Source of the DNA: SG8-4 sp964598225
Lineage (GTDB): Bacteria; Planctomycetota; Phycisphaerae; Sedimentisphaerales; Anaerobacaceae
DNA length: 64,000 nucleotides
Assembly (NCBI GenBank): GCA_964598225.1
Contig: CAZRBG010000015.1
Location: forward strand, 1 to 64,000
Direction: 5' to 3'
The notes under the pieces are model-generated. The model saw only the letters and a list, made by a program, of their open reading frames with translations, did no database searches and was not told the DNA's origin. Below are positions 27,171-35,794 of this stretch, one piece after another; within the stretch, counting starts at the first letter, position 1, and each line of letters starts with the position of its first letter. The position numbers and the translations under genes were made by a program.

Positions 27171-28025
27171 CTACAGATTCTTAATACGAATATTTCTCCA
27201 TCGGCATTTAGCTCCCCTGGGCCACAGCCGTTTGCCTCCGTGTACCTGCAGCGCAACAGGTCCCTTTCGGCCTAAATTCTGGAGAGTCTTCTCCTTATCG
27301 TAATTCGGCTGAGGGCAGCTCGACCCGTCGAATTCCGCCATTCTTATATTGTTGATCCAGGTCGTGATTCGGGGATATTTCCCGACGCAGCGAACGCGAA
27401 GCGTATTCCAATGACCGATCTTCCAAGTTGACAACCAGACGTTGGATGAAGCGCTATAGATCAGATAGCTCGGATCCCATGCAATATCGCGTTCATCGGG
27501 CCTGGTGGTGAATCCCATGAGAACGCCCTGATCGCTCAGTTTTCCGAAGATGTTAAAAGGACGAATAATCATGCGCTTCCGGCCGGCGCGGGCCTCGGTC
27601 GACAACCATCCGACGTTGCCGTAATCGCGGTAATCCACGTATACCTGAAAGCTTCCCCCGCGCGGATTTGCGCGGAGAAATATGCCGCTGTCGATGCCCC
27701 AGTCGGGGGCCATCTCGAGCAATAATTCAAAATCACCGTACTGCTGATCGGTCATTAAAATTCCCCCGTTCCCCGAACCGGGAGGGTCTTGTTCGCCCGT
27801 GATCGCTCCATCCTCGACTTTCCAGCTTCCGCCGCTGCCGTGGGCCGTCTTGCCCACGTTGGTGTGCCAGCCCCGGAGGCTTTTTCCGTTGAAAAGTCGG
27901 ACAAATCCTTCTCTATCCGCTTCATCCTGATCGCATGCGCAAGCAGGTGCGCGCGAAAATGCGCCCAGGCCCGCTCCCGCTATGCCGGCAAGAAACCGTC
28001 GGCGGCTCGTTGTATTAGTAGCCAT
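27171..28025 (-). CDS. Tat-exported DUF1080 (3-keto-disaccharide hydrolase-like) protein
   Basis: 284 aa. The twin-arginine leader TSRRRFLAGIAGAGLGAF is followed by the DUF1080 signature FVRLFNGKSLRGWHTN, then WKVEDGAITGEQDPP, YGDFELLLEMAPDWGIDSGIFLR and TWINNIRMAEFDG, a concanavalin-like jelly roll. Some DUF1080 proteins cleave 3-keto-glycosides by elimination or hydrolysis. The gene sits 24 bp after the Gfo/Idh gene and just before the TIM-barrel gene, which fits that chemistry. GAGGAAAG precedes the ATG. Confidence 0.85.
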   Translation of the reverse strand: MATNTTSRRRFLAGIAGAGLGAFSRAPACACDQDEADREGFVRLFNGKSLRGWHTNVGKTAHGSGGSWKVEDGAITGEQDPPGSGNGGILMTDQQYGDFELLLEMAPDWGIDSGIFLRANPRGGSFQVYVDYRDYGNVGWLSTEARAGRKRMIIRPFNIFGKLSDQGVLMGFTTRPDERDIAWDPSYLIYSASSNVWLSTWKIGHWNTLRVRCVGKYPRITTWINNIRMAEFDGSSCPQPNYDKEKTLQNLGRKGPVALQVHGGKRLWPRGAKCRWRNIRIKNL

Positions 28026-28049
28026 ACTTTCCTCATTCTACAAAAAACG

Positions 28050-29246
28050 TCATGCGAGATCATTAACGTTAACAACAATCTTTTCGCGAGCGGAAATTAT
28101 CGCGCCTTCGCAGATCTGGATGGATTGGCGGCCTATATAACCATCCGGGTACGGCTCGGCCTGGCCCGTCAGCACCCGGGCGAAATACTTCCACTGCTCG
28201 GAGGTCCCATTGCCGCCGGAGAGTTTCATTTTCACCGGCTTGGGAAGGGGCGGCTTTGTGGGAAAACCTCTTGCATATCCGTAGTTGATCTCAATCTCTC
28301 CCGCACCCAACTTGACGGTACCATTAACGGCAAAGAAGTAATCCGCACCGGAAGCACGGTATGTGTAGAGATTTCCGCCGTAATTCATCATTGCGCCGTT
28401 GGCGTAACGGACGAGGACCCCGCCGTGATCTGTGGAGTTCCTCGTACGCAGCGCAAGATCGTTTACGCCTTGCAAGCTCACTACAGTCATCGGCTCGCTG
28501 TCGAATATCCAGTTGTTGATATCGATCGTGTGTGCGCCCATTTCATACACAACACCGCCACATTTTTCCTGATTCAGCCGCCAGTATTCCAAGCCGGGAG
28601 GATATTCATCTTCGGCCGGCACGCGCCAATCACTGCGGTAGGAGTTAACATCGGACGAGAGAATCTTGCCGATTGAAGAGGCTCGAATCGTCTCCACGGC
28701 TTTTTTGTAAGCCTTGCTGTGCCGTCTCTGCGTTCCAATTTGGATGGCTCTCCGAGTACGTTGCGAAACCGCGATCATTTCATTACAGTCGGCGACTGTC
28801 AGAGCCATAGGTTTCTCACAGAAAACGTGCTTTCCGGCTTCCAGGGCTGCCACGGTTCCCTGCTTATGCAAGTAGTTGGGCAGGACTACGGCAACAGCGG
28901 TCAAATCGTCCTGTCGGAACATCTCTTCCATATCTACGTACTTACTCGGGTTGGGGCCTTTCCGGATAAGCCCGGCCCGTTGATCCATCTTGTGAGGGAC
29001 GATATCACATAGGGCGGCGATTTCAATTTCAGGGATGCCGTTCAATGCTGCAATATGGGCCTTACTTCGGTTTCCACATCCGAGAATGCCGAGTTTGTAA
29101 GGCTTTCCGCTGTCCGGTTTGTCGATGATCAATGCCTGATTGCCCGCCGAGAGCCTCCGACCACCAAACAACGTAAGGGTCGCCGCTTCCCCGACAATCA
29201 AGCCCTCTCGGATGAACGCACGACGCGAAAATCTTTCCGAATGCAT
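28050..29246 (-). CDS. Tat-exported Gfo/Idh/MocA oxidoreductase
   Basis: 398 aa. The leader is FSRRAFIREGLIVGEAATL. The Rossmann segment is YKLGILGCGNRSKAHIAAL. VAVVLPNYLHKQ and GKHVFCEKPMALTVAD contain the EKP lysine. GGVVYEMGAHTIDINNWI contains the conserved His-x3-D catalytic pair. ATG 29246 is chosen because AGGAGG lies 7 nt upstream and it begins the Tat signal. It is in a tight cluster with DUF1080 and TIM-barrel genes and probably oxidises a sugar hydroxyl (C3) before DUF1080 cleavage. It is more diverged from the 11430-12881 paralogue than a recent duplicate would be. Confidence 0.88.
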   Translation of the reverse strand: MHSERFSRRAFIREGLIVGEAATLTLFGGRRLSAGNQALIIDKPDSGKPYKLGILGCGNRSKAHIAALNGIPEIEIAALCDIVPHKMDQRAGLIRKGPNPSKYVDMEEMFRQDDLTAVAVVLPNYLHKQGTVAALEAGKHVFCEKPMALTVADCNEMIAVSQRTRRAIQIGTQRRHSKAYKKAVETIRASSIGKILSSDVNSYRSDWRVPAEDEYPPGLEYWRLNQEKCGGVVYEMGAHTIDINNWIFDSEPMTVVSLQGVNDLALRTRNSTDHGGVLVRYANGAMMNYGGNLYTYRASGADYFFAVNGTVKLGAGEIEINYGYARGFPTKPPLPKPVKMKLSGGNGTSEQWKYFARVLTGQAEPYPDGYIGRQSIQICEGAIISAREKIVVNVNDLA

Positions 29247-29314
29247 GGTAAACCTCCTTTCGAAGAACACTTATCTGCTATTGCCAACATAAGTCAAGCA
29301 TGAAATCAAGCCGA

Positions 29315-30421
29315 TCAATCTCGTGCGGAATCTTTCTTGGCCGGCGGCCAAATCATGAGTTCTTCGATTTCCTTAGCCACCTGCTCGGCGGGCCAGGCGA
29401 GCCGCAGCCAGTAAATATGGCCGTCCGCCGCCGGCTGCCAACGGAAATATTCTTTCTCGGCGTAAACGAAAAGCCTGCCCGGTCCACTGGCGTCGAAGTT
29501 CTGTCCCAATCCCCTGACGGCGTAGAGCACGCGAAGCTGATCCGCGTTGCCGCGACGCCAATCGTCCGGATTCTCGCCTCTCTTCTCGAACCATAGTTCG
29601 TAACATTTTCGAATGATATGGCCTTCATCTGTCTCGGTTTTCAACCGCGGGCCGGTCAAAACCGAACCGCCGCCCCCGAGGCCGCCTCCGGCATAGACCA
29701 TAGGAACGCTCCCGGGAAAATGCTCCACCTCGTATTTGGCTGCTTTCAGGTCTCTTCGATAGTTGAAGCCCGGCCTCCCTTCGGGAAGCTGGCCGCTTCC
29801 GTTGCCACCGGCAGCGTACAGACGGACCTTTCGAGCGAGCAGGTCTGGCCCGCTCAGGGAACTCAAATTGTCGGGATCGGACTGGAGCAAACGGCGGATA
29901 TTCGTGGCAAAGCCTACAACGACAAGCGTTACACTTTGGTCCGGCTGCGAGGCAAGAATCTTGCGGTAAAGGCGCGTCGTATCCGGGGCACGTTGGCCGC
30001 TGCGGAGATCGTTGGGGTATTCGTCACGGATGGCTTTGGTGTAAGGACTTCGGCTCTTGTAAAATTCCTGCCGAGCGCCGATCGGAATGTCGGGCCTTCC
30101 ATAGAACGTATTGATTGCCTCGGCACAGGGGGCGGAGTACTCATCTGTGCTGGAAATCATCACGGCCAACAGCTCGGCTTGTCCCATATCGGCCATTGCA
30201 TGAAGCATAGCCAGTGCACCGGTATCATCGCAATCAGTGCTGATGTCAGTGTCGTAGATCACCCGGACCGGATGCGGATGTTTTTGGGGCATTCGCACCG
30301 CCGCAGCGCCTACCTTTGCCATGATTTCTGTCAAAGTTGCTGCTTTCGTTGCGGGCAGCATCAAATTCAGACCGATCCAGGTGATTGTGGCAATTCTTCG
30401 TCCGGCTTCTGAAAAGATCAT
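29315..30421 (-). CDS. Secreted nucleoside hydrolase-like protein
   Basis: 368 aa with a signal peptide after MIFSEAGRRIATITWIGLNL. The nucleoside hydrolase fingerprint is present: VRVIYDTDISTDCDDTGAL gives the calcium-binding Asp cluster, and VTLVVVGFATNIRRLL and VPMVYAGGGLGG lie at later core strands. Family enzymes split N-ribosides or related bonds. Exported planctomycetal versions in glycan clusters may act on other glycosidic substrates, which is inference. ATG 30421 is preferred because AGGAG lies 8 nt upstream; an in-frame ATG at 30475 lacks a good site. It follows the GHL/VCBS gene by 61 bp. Confidence 0.75.
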   Translation of the reverse strand: MIFSEAGRRIATITWIGLNLMLPATKAATLTEIMAKVGAAAVRMPQKHPHPVRVIYDTDISTDCDDTGALAMLHAMADMGQAELLAVMISSTDEYSAPCAEAINTFYGRPDIPIGARQEFYKSRSPYTKAIRDEYPNDLRSGQRAPDTTRLYRKILASQPDQSVTLVVVGFATNIRRLLQSDPDNLSSLSGPDLLARKVRLYAAGGNGSGQLPEGRPGFNYRRDLKAAKYEVEHFPGSVPMVYAGGGLGGGGSVLTGPRLKTETDEGHIIRKCYELWFEKRGENPDDWRRGNADQLRVLYAVRGLGQNFDASGPGRLFVYAEKEYFRWQPAADGHIYWLRLAWPAEQVAKEIEELMIWPPAKKDSARD

Positions 30422-30482
30422 AATAGCGCTCCTCAGAGTTTTTTTATTCCGAAAACCACACCAGTTATCTATCATTAACCCT

Positions 30483-33400
30483 TTATCGTGGACTGATTCG
30501 CCAGCCGACCACGTGGGTTTTCATGTCTGAGAATTTCTGCAACTGAATCTCATCGGCGGCGTAGATGAAGACTTCGTCCGCCGGGCCGACCGGGGCGCTT
30601 TTCATTTCGTGCACACCCCATCCGACCGCCAGCGTGTGCCGCGTGAATTCGAGGCCGCCCCGGTTCAGGTAGAGCAGGATACGCGGCTTAGGGTTCATCG
30701 GGTATTTCCAGCCGCCGGCGGTCATCTCGCCGACGATAATGTCGAGCCGGTTATCGTCATTGACGTCGGCCAGAACCAGACTGTGCGGACAATACAGCCC
30801 CGTATCGACCATGCGGCATTTCCACAGCCCGTCCGGAGAATCTTGGTCGCGGCTAAACACCGCCAGTCGAGAGTCGGGAATCTCGGCCTCCGCGGCGACG
30901 ATGTCGATCCGCCCGTCTCCGTTCATATCGCCCAGCCCATGCTTGGTCATGCCTCCCCAGCCGTTTTCGTCCCACGTGCCGTACCGATGAAACTTCCACG
31001 GCCCCGAACGCAGATCAGCCGGGCACTCGACCCAGAACATTCCGCAAGCGATATCCGGCCGTCCTCGACCGGCGATGTCGCCGATGGCCATGCCCGATTG
31101 CCTGGAACCGGGCAGCGTCGCTATGGGATGCCCGGCCCATGGGGAACGGATATCCTCCGGGATTTCGAACCAGACGAGTCTCTTTCGAGAGATCACCGCG
31201 GCGACACCCTCTGGTCGCCGGCCTGATGAATCGGCGGCCGGCAGCGGCAGGATGTCGTGGGGCGCTCCATATCGGCCATGCTTCAGATGTGCAATCAGAT
31301 GCTCGCGCCACCTCGATTTGCTCGGCGGTTCTTCGTACCAGACCAGGTCGCTGCCGTTTCTGTCGCTCTTAATCTCGGCCACCACAACCTCGTCGATGCC
31401 GTCGCTGTTGAGATCAATTGCACAACCTCCATTGGAATACCTGTGTCGGTCGGGATTGCTCGACACGACTTCTTCGGTTGGTGCTGCCGAAGCGATCGGC
31501 CACTGGAGAATCCTGTCGCCCCATGAGGCGATGCGAGCCCCTGCTCTTGCTTTCCGATAAACCGCGTTGGCAAAATGCTCCGAACCCAACTGGGCAATTA
31601 CCTTCTGCTCGACTTCGACCGGCGGTTTTGCGCCGGCGGCTTCATTGTCTGCTCTCGGCGATCCGAGTTCGGCAACCAGCACCTCGTAATGGCCCAGCGG
31701 CTTGAGCTGACAGCTCAGCCGACCGCCCTGGGCCTTAAACGGCACCTCGCGTTTGTTCCAGAGCGTATGCAGCCGAGTCACGAGACGCCCCTCGGGAATG
31801 CGGAATCGAACACCCGCCTCGCCCACGGGCCGGACCTCATCAGTGCGGAGCCGTGAATCGGCATTGTGGCTGACCATGTGCACGAGCCGACGGTCGGGCT
31901 GGTCGTAGACCGTAACGCCGACCAACTCTTCGGTTTCGACCTCGACGGGCGGCTCATCCTGCGCAAGCCAGTGGACGGCCGCTTCGAACAGCCGCTCAAT
32001 CTCGGACGACGGCTGCTTCGCTTCGGCTAAATCCGGCCGACTGGGAAAATAGACTACCCGCCCTTTGCCAAACCGGTTCGCAATCACCGCCGGCGCGCCG
32101 TCGGCGTCCCCCTCCCCTCGCAGACGAGCCATCACACGACCCGTGGTGGGCCGAACCAGCAAATGCGACTCACCATGAGCAATGGGATCGGTAAATCTGA
32201 AATGCGAAGGATATGGCTCGTCCGGCGTTTTTGCATCTTTGTCGGATCGAGATCGAGTCTCGGATTCTTCGATAAAGTGGATTTCACGCTCGGCGGCTGG
32301 CAGCGTTCCCTCGTAACTGACGCCGAAAACGTCGGCCAACTGGAAGTCCGGCTGTCGCTGGGCTTTGTGATTGAAAAGCGAGGATTCGAAGGTGGCGATC
32401 AGCCCGCCGCCGTCGGCAACGAATCGACGGACACGTTCAACCTGCTCCGGCGACATTCCGGCCAATTGCGACAGACAGAGCACGCGGCAGCCGTCGAGTT
32501 CGCGGTGAAAGTCAGCGGCATGGAGATTATTTGCTGGCAGGCCGGCCCGCGTCAGAGCCGCGTAAAGGCCGATGCCGGGCAGGAGAAAGTGTTCCAAACT
32601 GCCGTGATAGCCCAATTTCTTGCCGGCCAGCTTGCGATGCACCTGGCTGAGGTGAATCTCTCGGGGGATTGCCAGGAACCGCACGGGCCTGGTTCGGGCG
32701 AAATCATAATACTTAGCATTTTCTCGCAGGAAGCGAAAAATCTGCTCCATCGCCGGAAAGTGCCAGCAGTTCGGATAAGCCCCGTTGGCCAGAACCTGGA
32801 ACATTTTGTAGCGGGCTTCATCAGCCGTTCCGTGCTCGAGATAGATATTGCACAGCGAAGGTATGTCGAACGTGCTTCCCAGGTTGGCCAGTTCGCCATA
32901 CTTCCACGCCTTGTGAATCCACGGGCGCTTGACATATATCTCGGTCAGCGTCGCATCGTAGAATTTGGCCGTATCGGGCTTCGGCCACGTGTGAAAAAGC
33001 ACGACCGCCTCGGGCTCGCAGCCCTTGACTGTATCATGAACCAACTGCGAGATCTCTACCTGGCTTTGAGCAAGGAATTGCCGGTAGCGTTCGAGGTCTT
33101 CGTCTGCCGGGTCGCCGACCGGCACCGGCTCGGATACCATCTCCCAGAGCGCCCACCACTGCCTTACGTCTTCGAGCTTCTTTACCGGCATATCTTCATT
33201 CCACATCTGGCGATATTTTGCCCGGCAGTGCTCGCAGCAGCAGCGATGCGGCGAGAGGCCGTCAACGTACAGACCGTCCAGTTCGTAGTTTGTGAAAGCC
33301 TCTTCGAGGACGTCGGTGAGAAATCGCCTGTACTTCGGATGATTGGTACATATTACAGTAGCGCCGAGACGGCCGTAATCGGTCGGTTGGCCGTCGGGCA

Positions 33401-33887
33401 GTCGCGCGATAACCTCCTCGAACAAAGGATGCTCCGGGTAGAACGCGCTGGGATTCATATACATGACGATCTTCACTCCCAGCCGCTTGCCTTCCTCTGT
33501 GCCTTCGTCCAGGAAATCCATGTCACCCAGCCCCGGAGCGTGCGGCGCCACTTCACTCTGGAAATAAACTTCTCCGCCCCAGTAGCCGCCCAAACGGAAC
33601 GCCGCTCCTTCGTTCCGGGCGATGTCGCGCACCATCCGTGCGATATCGCCTGGTTTGCGGTTTTCCATTTCCGTCCGGCGACTGTCCTTCGTATAGAACC
33701 GCGGGCAGCGGAGCCAGTCAGTGACCCGCCGTTTCTCATACTTTTTCAGCATTTTCCCCGAGACGGACGGCAGCTCGACGGCTTTAACCCGCCCCCCGTT
33801 TTCAGGTTCGGCACTCACGCAGCATATGGCAGCAAAACCCATTATCACCGGCAAACACAGGATAATCGACAGATCGTATCGAGTCAT
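30483..33887 (-). CDS. Secreted glycosidase-like protein with trimerisation domain and VCBS/FG-GAP repeats
   Basis: 1134 aa and the first gene of the cluster. The signal peptide (IILCLPVIMGFAAICCVSA) is followed by a TIM-barrel-like domain to about residue 430: ARMVRDIARNEGAAFRLGG, KIVMYMNPSAFYPEHP and NYELDGLYVDGLSPHRCCC resemble GHL/GH-A-like putative glycosidases. Residues about 440-650 resemble the beta-galactosidase trimerisation (glutaminase-like) domain (CRVLCLSQLAGMSPEQVE, RRFVADGGGLIATFESS). The C-terminal third holds FG-GAP/VCBS units with calcium-loop motifs (DLNSDGIDEV, DMNGDGRIDI, DVNDDNRLDI), probably a beta-propeller. GGAGG precedes the ATG. The substrate is unknown. Confidence 0.75.
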   Translation of the reverse strand: MTRYDLSIILCLPVIMGFAAICCVSAEPENGGRVKAVELPSVSGKMLKKYEKRRVTDWLRCPRFYTKDSRRTEMENRKPGDIARMVRDIARNEGAAFRLGGYWGGEVYFQSEVAPHAPGLGDMDFLDEGTEEGKRLGVKIVMYMNPSAFYPEHPLFEEVIARLPDGQPTDYGRLGATVICTNHPKYRRFLTDVLEEAFTNYELDGLYVDGLSPHRCCCEHCRAKYRQMWNEDMPVKKLEDVRQWWALWEMVSEPVPVGDPADEDLERYRQFLAQSQVEISQLVHDTVKGCEPEAVVLFHTWPKPDTAKFYDATLTEIYVKRPWIHKAWKYGELANLGSTFDIPSLCNIYLEHGTADEARYKMFQVLANGAYPNCWHFPAMEQIFRFLRENAKYYDFARTRPVRFLAIPREIHLSQVHRKLAGKKLGYHGSLEHFLLPGIGLYAALTRAGLPANNLHAADFHRELDGCRVLCLSQLAGMSPEQVERVRRFVADGGGLIATFESSLFNHKAQRQPDFQLADVFGVSYEGTLPAAEREIHFIEESETRSRSDKDAKTPDEPYPSHFRFTDPIAHGESHLLVRPTTGRVMARLRGEGDADGAPAVIANRFGKGRVVYFPSRPDLAEAKQPSSEIERLFEAAVHWLAQDEPPVEVETEELVGVTVYDQPDRRLVHMVSHNADSRLRTDEVRPVGEAGVRFRIPEGRLVTRLHTLWNKREVPFKAQGGRLSCQLKPLGHYEVLVAELGSPRADNEAAGAKPPVEVEQKVIAQLGSEHFANAVYRKARAGARIASWGDRILQWPIASAAPTEEVVSSNPDRHRYSNGGCAIDLNSDGIDEVVVAEIKSDRNGSDLVWYEEPPSKSRWREHLIAHLKHGRYGAPHDILPLPAADSSGRRPEGVAAVISRKRLVWFEIPEDIRSPWAGHPIATLPGSRQSGMAIGDIAGRGRPDIACGMFWVECPADLRSGPWKFHRYGTWDENGWGGMTKHGLGDMNGDGRIDIVAAEAEIPDSRLAVFSRDQDSPDGLWKCRMVDTGLYCPHSLVLADVNDDNRLDIIVGEMTAGGWKYPMNPKPRILLYLNRGGLEFTRHTLAVGWGVHEMKSAPVGPADEVFIYAADEIQLQKFSDMKTHVVGWRISPR

Positions 33888-34213
33888 TGTACGTGTACCT
33901 CCTAATAGAGTATGTACAGCCGGTTCACACCTTCAAGCGGTATAGGATATACTCAAATCCGTCAATTAGCAAGCGTTCGATTGATAAGGATTGAAATCTG
34001 GAATCGCTGTAGCAATACCTGCTGTTCCTGCGATATTTACAAGTTGCTAAGTATCGAATAGCGACACAGTTACGAGGTTATAGACATGCAAGATGGGATT
34101 GAAGGTCCACGACTCTACCCGATCGAACTACGCGCGCAAGATTCACACTCGCGCAGGCCGCCATTGCCGGGCTTCGTCTGCCAGATACTTTTTTTCGCCG
34201 GGAAGTGCTCCGA
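33888..34213. other. Intergenic region, promoter side of the glycan cluster
   Basis: Must contain the promoter of the seven-gene cluster and the 3' end of rpsT. The near-palindromic GTACGTGTAC lies at the ribosome-binding region of the cluster. No RNA, terminator or extra gene could be supported. Confidence 0.35.
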
Positions 34214-34489
34214 TCAGACCTTCTTGGCTTTCATCTTATTGAGTTGCCTGGCCAGACGGGATTTCTTTCTGGATGCGGTCTTTTTGTGCATCGTGCTGGT
34301 TGAAGCTGTCTTGTCAAGCTTCTGGGTGACAAGCCTGAGCTGCTCAGTCGCTGTCTCGGCGTCGCCGGTCTCCAGAGCGACTTCAAAATGCTTGATTTGC
34401 GTCTTTACCCGACTCTTGCGGGCTCGATTGATCGTCCTGTTCCTGACGTTCTGTCTGGCTCTCTTTTTAGCCTGCAACGAATGTGCCAC
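34214..34489 (-). CDS. rpsT: 30S ribosomal protein S20
   Basis: A 91-aa basic helical protein that binds 16S rRNA. The N terminus MAHSLQAKKRARQNVRNRTIN matches the S20 pattern, with helix residues KSRVKTQIKHFEVALE and the C-terminal MHKKTASRKKSRLARQLNK. The start codon is GTG (34487-34489) with AGGAGATTAAA just upstream. It is a single gene, as is usual for rpsT. Confidence 0.95.
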   Translation of the reverse strand: MAHSLQAKKRARQNVRNRTINRARKSRVKTQIKHFEVALETGDAETATEQLRLVTQKLDKTASTSTMHKKTASRKKSRLARQLNKMKAKKV

Positions 34490-34551
34490 TTTAATCTCCT
34501 AATAAAACGGTTTATACACAACCAGTAAAACCCAACCAAAGACCGGCTCTA

Positions 34552-35751
34552 TTAAGTTTCGGCTTTGCTCTTTGCTTCATACCAAACGTACAAATGAAAG
34601 AGCGGGTTTACGAACCTGTACTCTCCCCTGACATCTGCGTCATCAACAATCCCAAGTTTCTTTATTCTGTTGAGAAAATTATCCAAATTCTTCTGTTCGG
34701 CTGTCGGTATTTCCTTGAGCAGCTCCTGCCGTTTGAAAGCCCCCCCGAGGGGAAGTTTCTTACCTATTCGCCATAGTATAGAAGAATATGTCTTACTTTT
34801 CAATACCTTGGAGATCTGCGGATCAATATATTTCTTACCCACAGTCCTCGCAGCTTCCATGATACCCTGCTTGGCATCGGAAATGTCGATATTTTTATCG
34901 GTGTCCTGCCAGAAAACCGCATCACCAACCTCGTGCATAAGCATCGGGTAGCCGCCTGATAGTTGAACCATGAGCGAGAGAGCGTCATTCGATACCGTGA
35001 TCGATTCTTCTGCGAAAGTCTTCAGGAAGAATTCGCGAGACTCGGTTTCATCCATAAGGGGCAGGTCTATGATATCGAAAATCCTTGCTACCGACGGTTG
35101 GTGCTTGAGCAGGTCCTCTCTTCTTTCGGGTATTCCCACAAGGATTAAGAGTAGTGGAAGCTTCTCTCCTGACGTTGCTATGCCGTCAACTGTGCTTTTG
35201 AGGAACATGGAGAACTCGGCAAGGTCTGTTACGCCATTTAGATCATCCATAACTATGAGAAGACCGTTCTTGCCGTTCTGTTTCGACACTTCATAGACGT
35301 GACGCAAAGCCGGAATAAATCCCTTGACAAGGTCCTTCAGATCAGACTTGTCATCTGTAAATTCAACACCGAGAAAAGGCAGATTTATCGACTTGATGTA
35401 TTTACGGAAACTCTCTTTGAGCTGCTCAAGGGCGGACTTATCGCATTCTTCGAGGAGACGTTGAAAGACTACTCCTGCGACGTCTTCCAGACTCTTCGCC
35501 GGTCCCATATAGCAGTACGCACCAAGCAGGGTCTCCTTCTCCGCCAAGTGATGCGTGTACCAGGCCAAAGAACTCTTTCCTATGCCCCGTTCGCCCGTGA
35601 TAAAAACGTTCTCGTTCCTGCCCGCAAGCGTTTGGCGGACGGCCCTCTCGATCCTTTCGATTTCCTTGTGGCGCGCGACGAAGTACTCCACCGCAACCGG
35701 CCTGCCCGGCGTAAAAGGGCTCTCCTTCGTGCCTATACTAACGTTCGCCAT
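34552..35751 (-). CDS. AAA/STAND-type ATP-binding protein
   Basis: 399 aa, cytoplasmic. The N terminus FVARHKEIERIERAVRQTL precedes Walker A GERGIGKSS near residue 53. Walker B LLIVMDDLNG lies near residue 170, with sensor-like LILVGIPERRE further on. The C-terminal 90 residues (LKSKTYSSILWRIGKKLP, FKRQELLKEI, LGIVDDADVRGEYRFVNPLF) look like a winged helix. This matches ORC/CDC6-like or archaeal-type ATPases found in signalling and defence. It lies 43 bp downstream of the TPR gene on the same strand, so the two probably work together. The function is unknown. Confidence 0.7.
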   Translation of the reverse strand: MANVSIGTKESPFTPGRPVAVEYFVARHKEIERIERAVRQTLAGRNENVFITGERGIGKSSLAWYTHHLAEKETLLGAYCYMGPAKSLEDVAGVVFQRLLEECDKSALEQLKESFRKYIKSINLPFLGVEFTDDKSDLKDLVKGFIPALRHVYEVSKQNGKNGLLIVMDDLNGVTDLAEFSMFLKSTVDGIATSGEKLPLLLILVGIPERREDLLKHQPSVARIFDIIDLPLMDETESREFFLKTFAEESITVSNDALSLMVQLSGGYPMLMHEVGDAVFWQDTDKNIDISDAKQGIMEAARTVGKKYIDPQISKVLKSKTYSSILWRIGKKLPLGGAFKRQELLKEIPTAEQKNLDNFLNRIKKLGIVDDADVRGEYRFVNPLFHLYVWYEAKSKAET

Positions 35752-35794
35752 CTTGTATTCTTATTCCTTTATTTCGCACACGACCTGTGAGAAC

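Noticed and set aside
32163..33905. 580-residue plus-strand frame
   Set aside because: It is antisense to the GHL/VCBS gene, which has a signal peptide, domain motifs and a ribosome site; the plus-strand frame has none.
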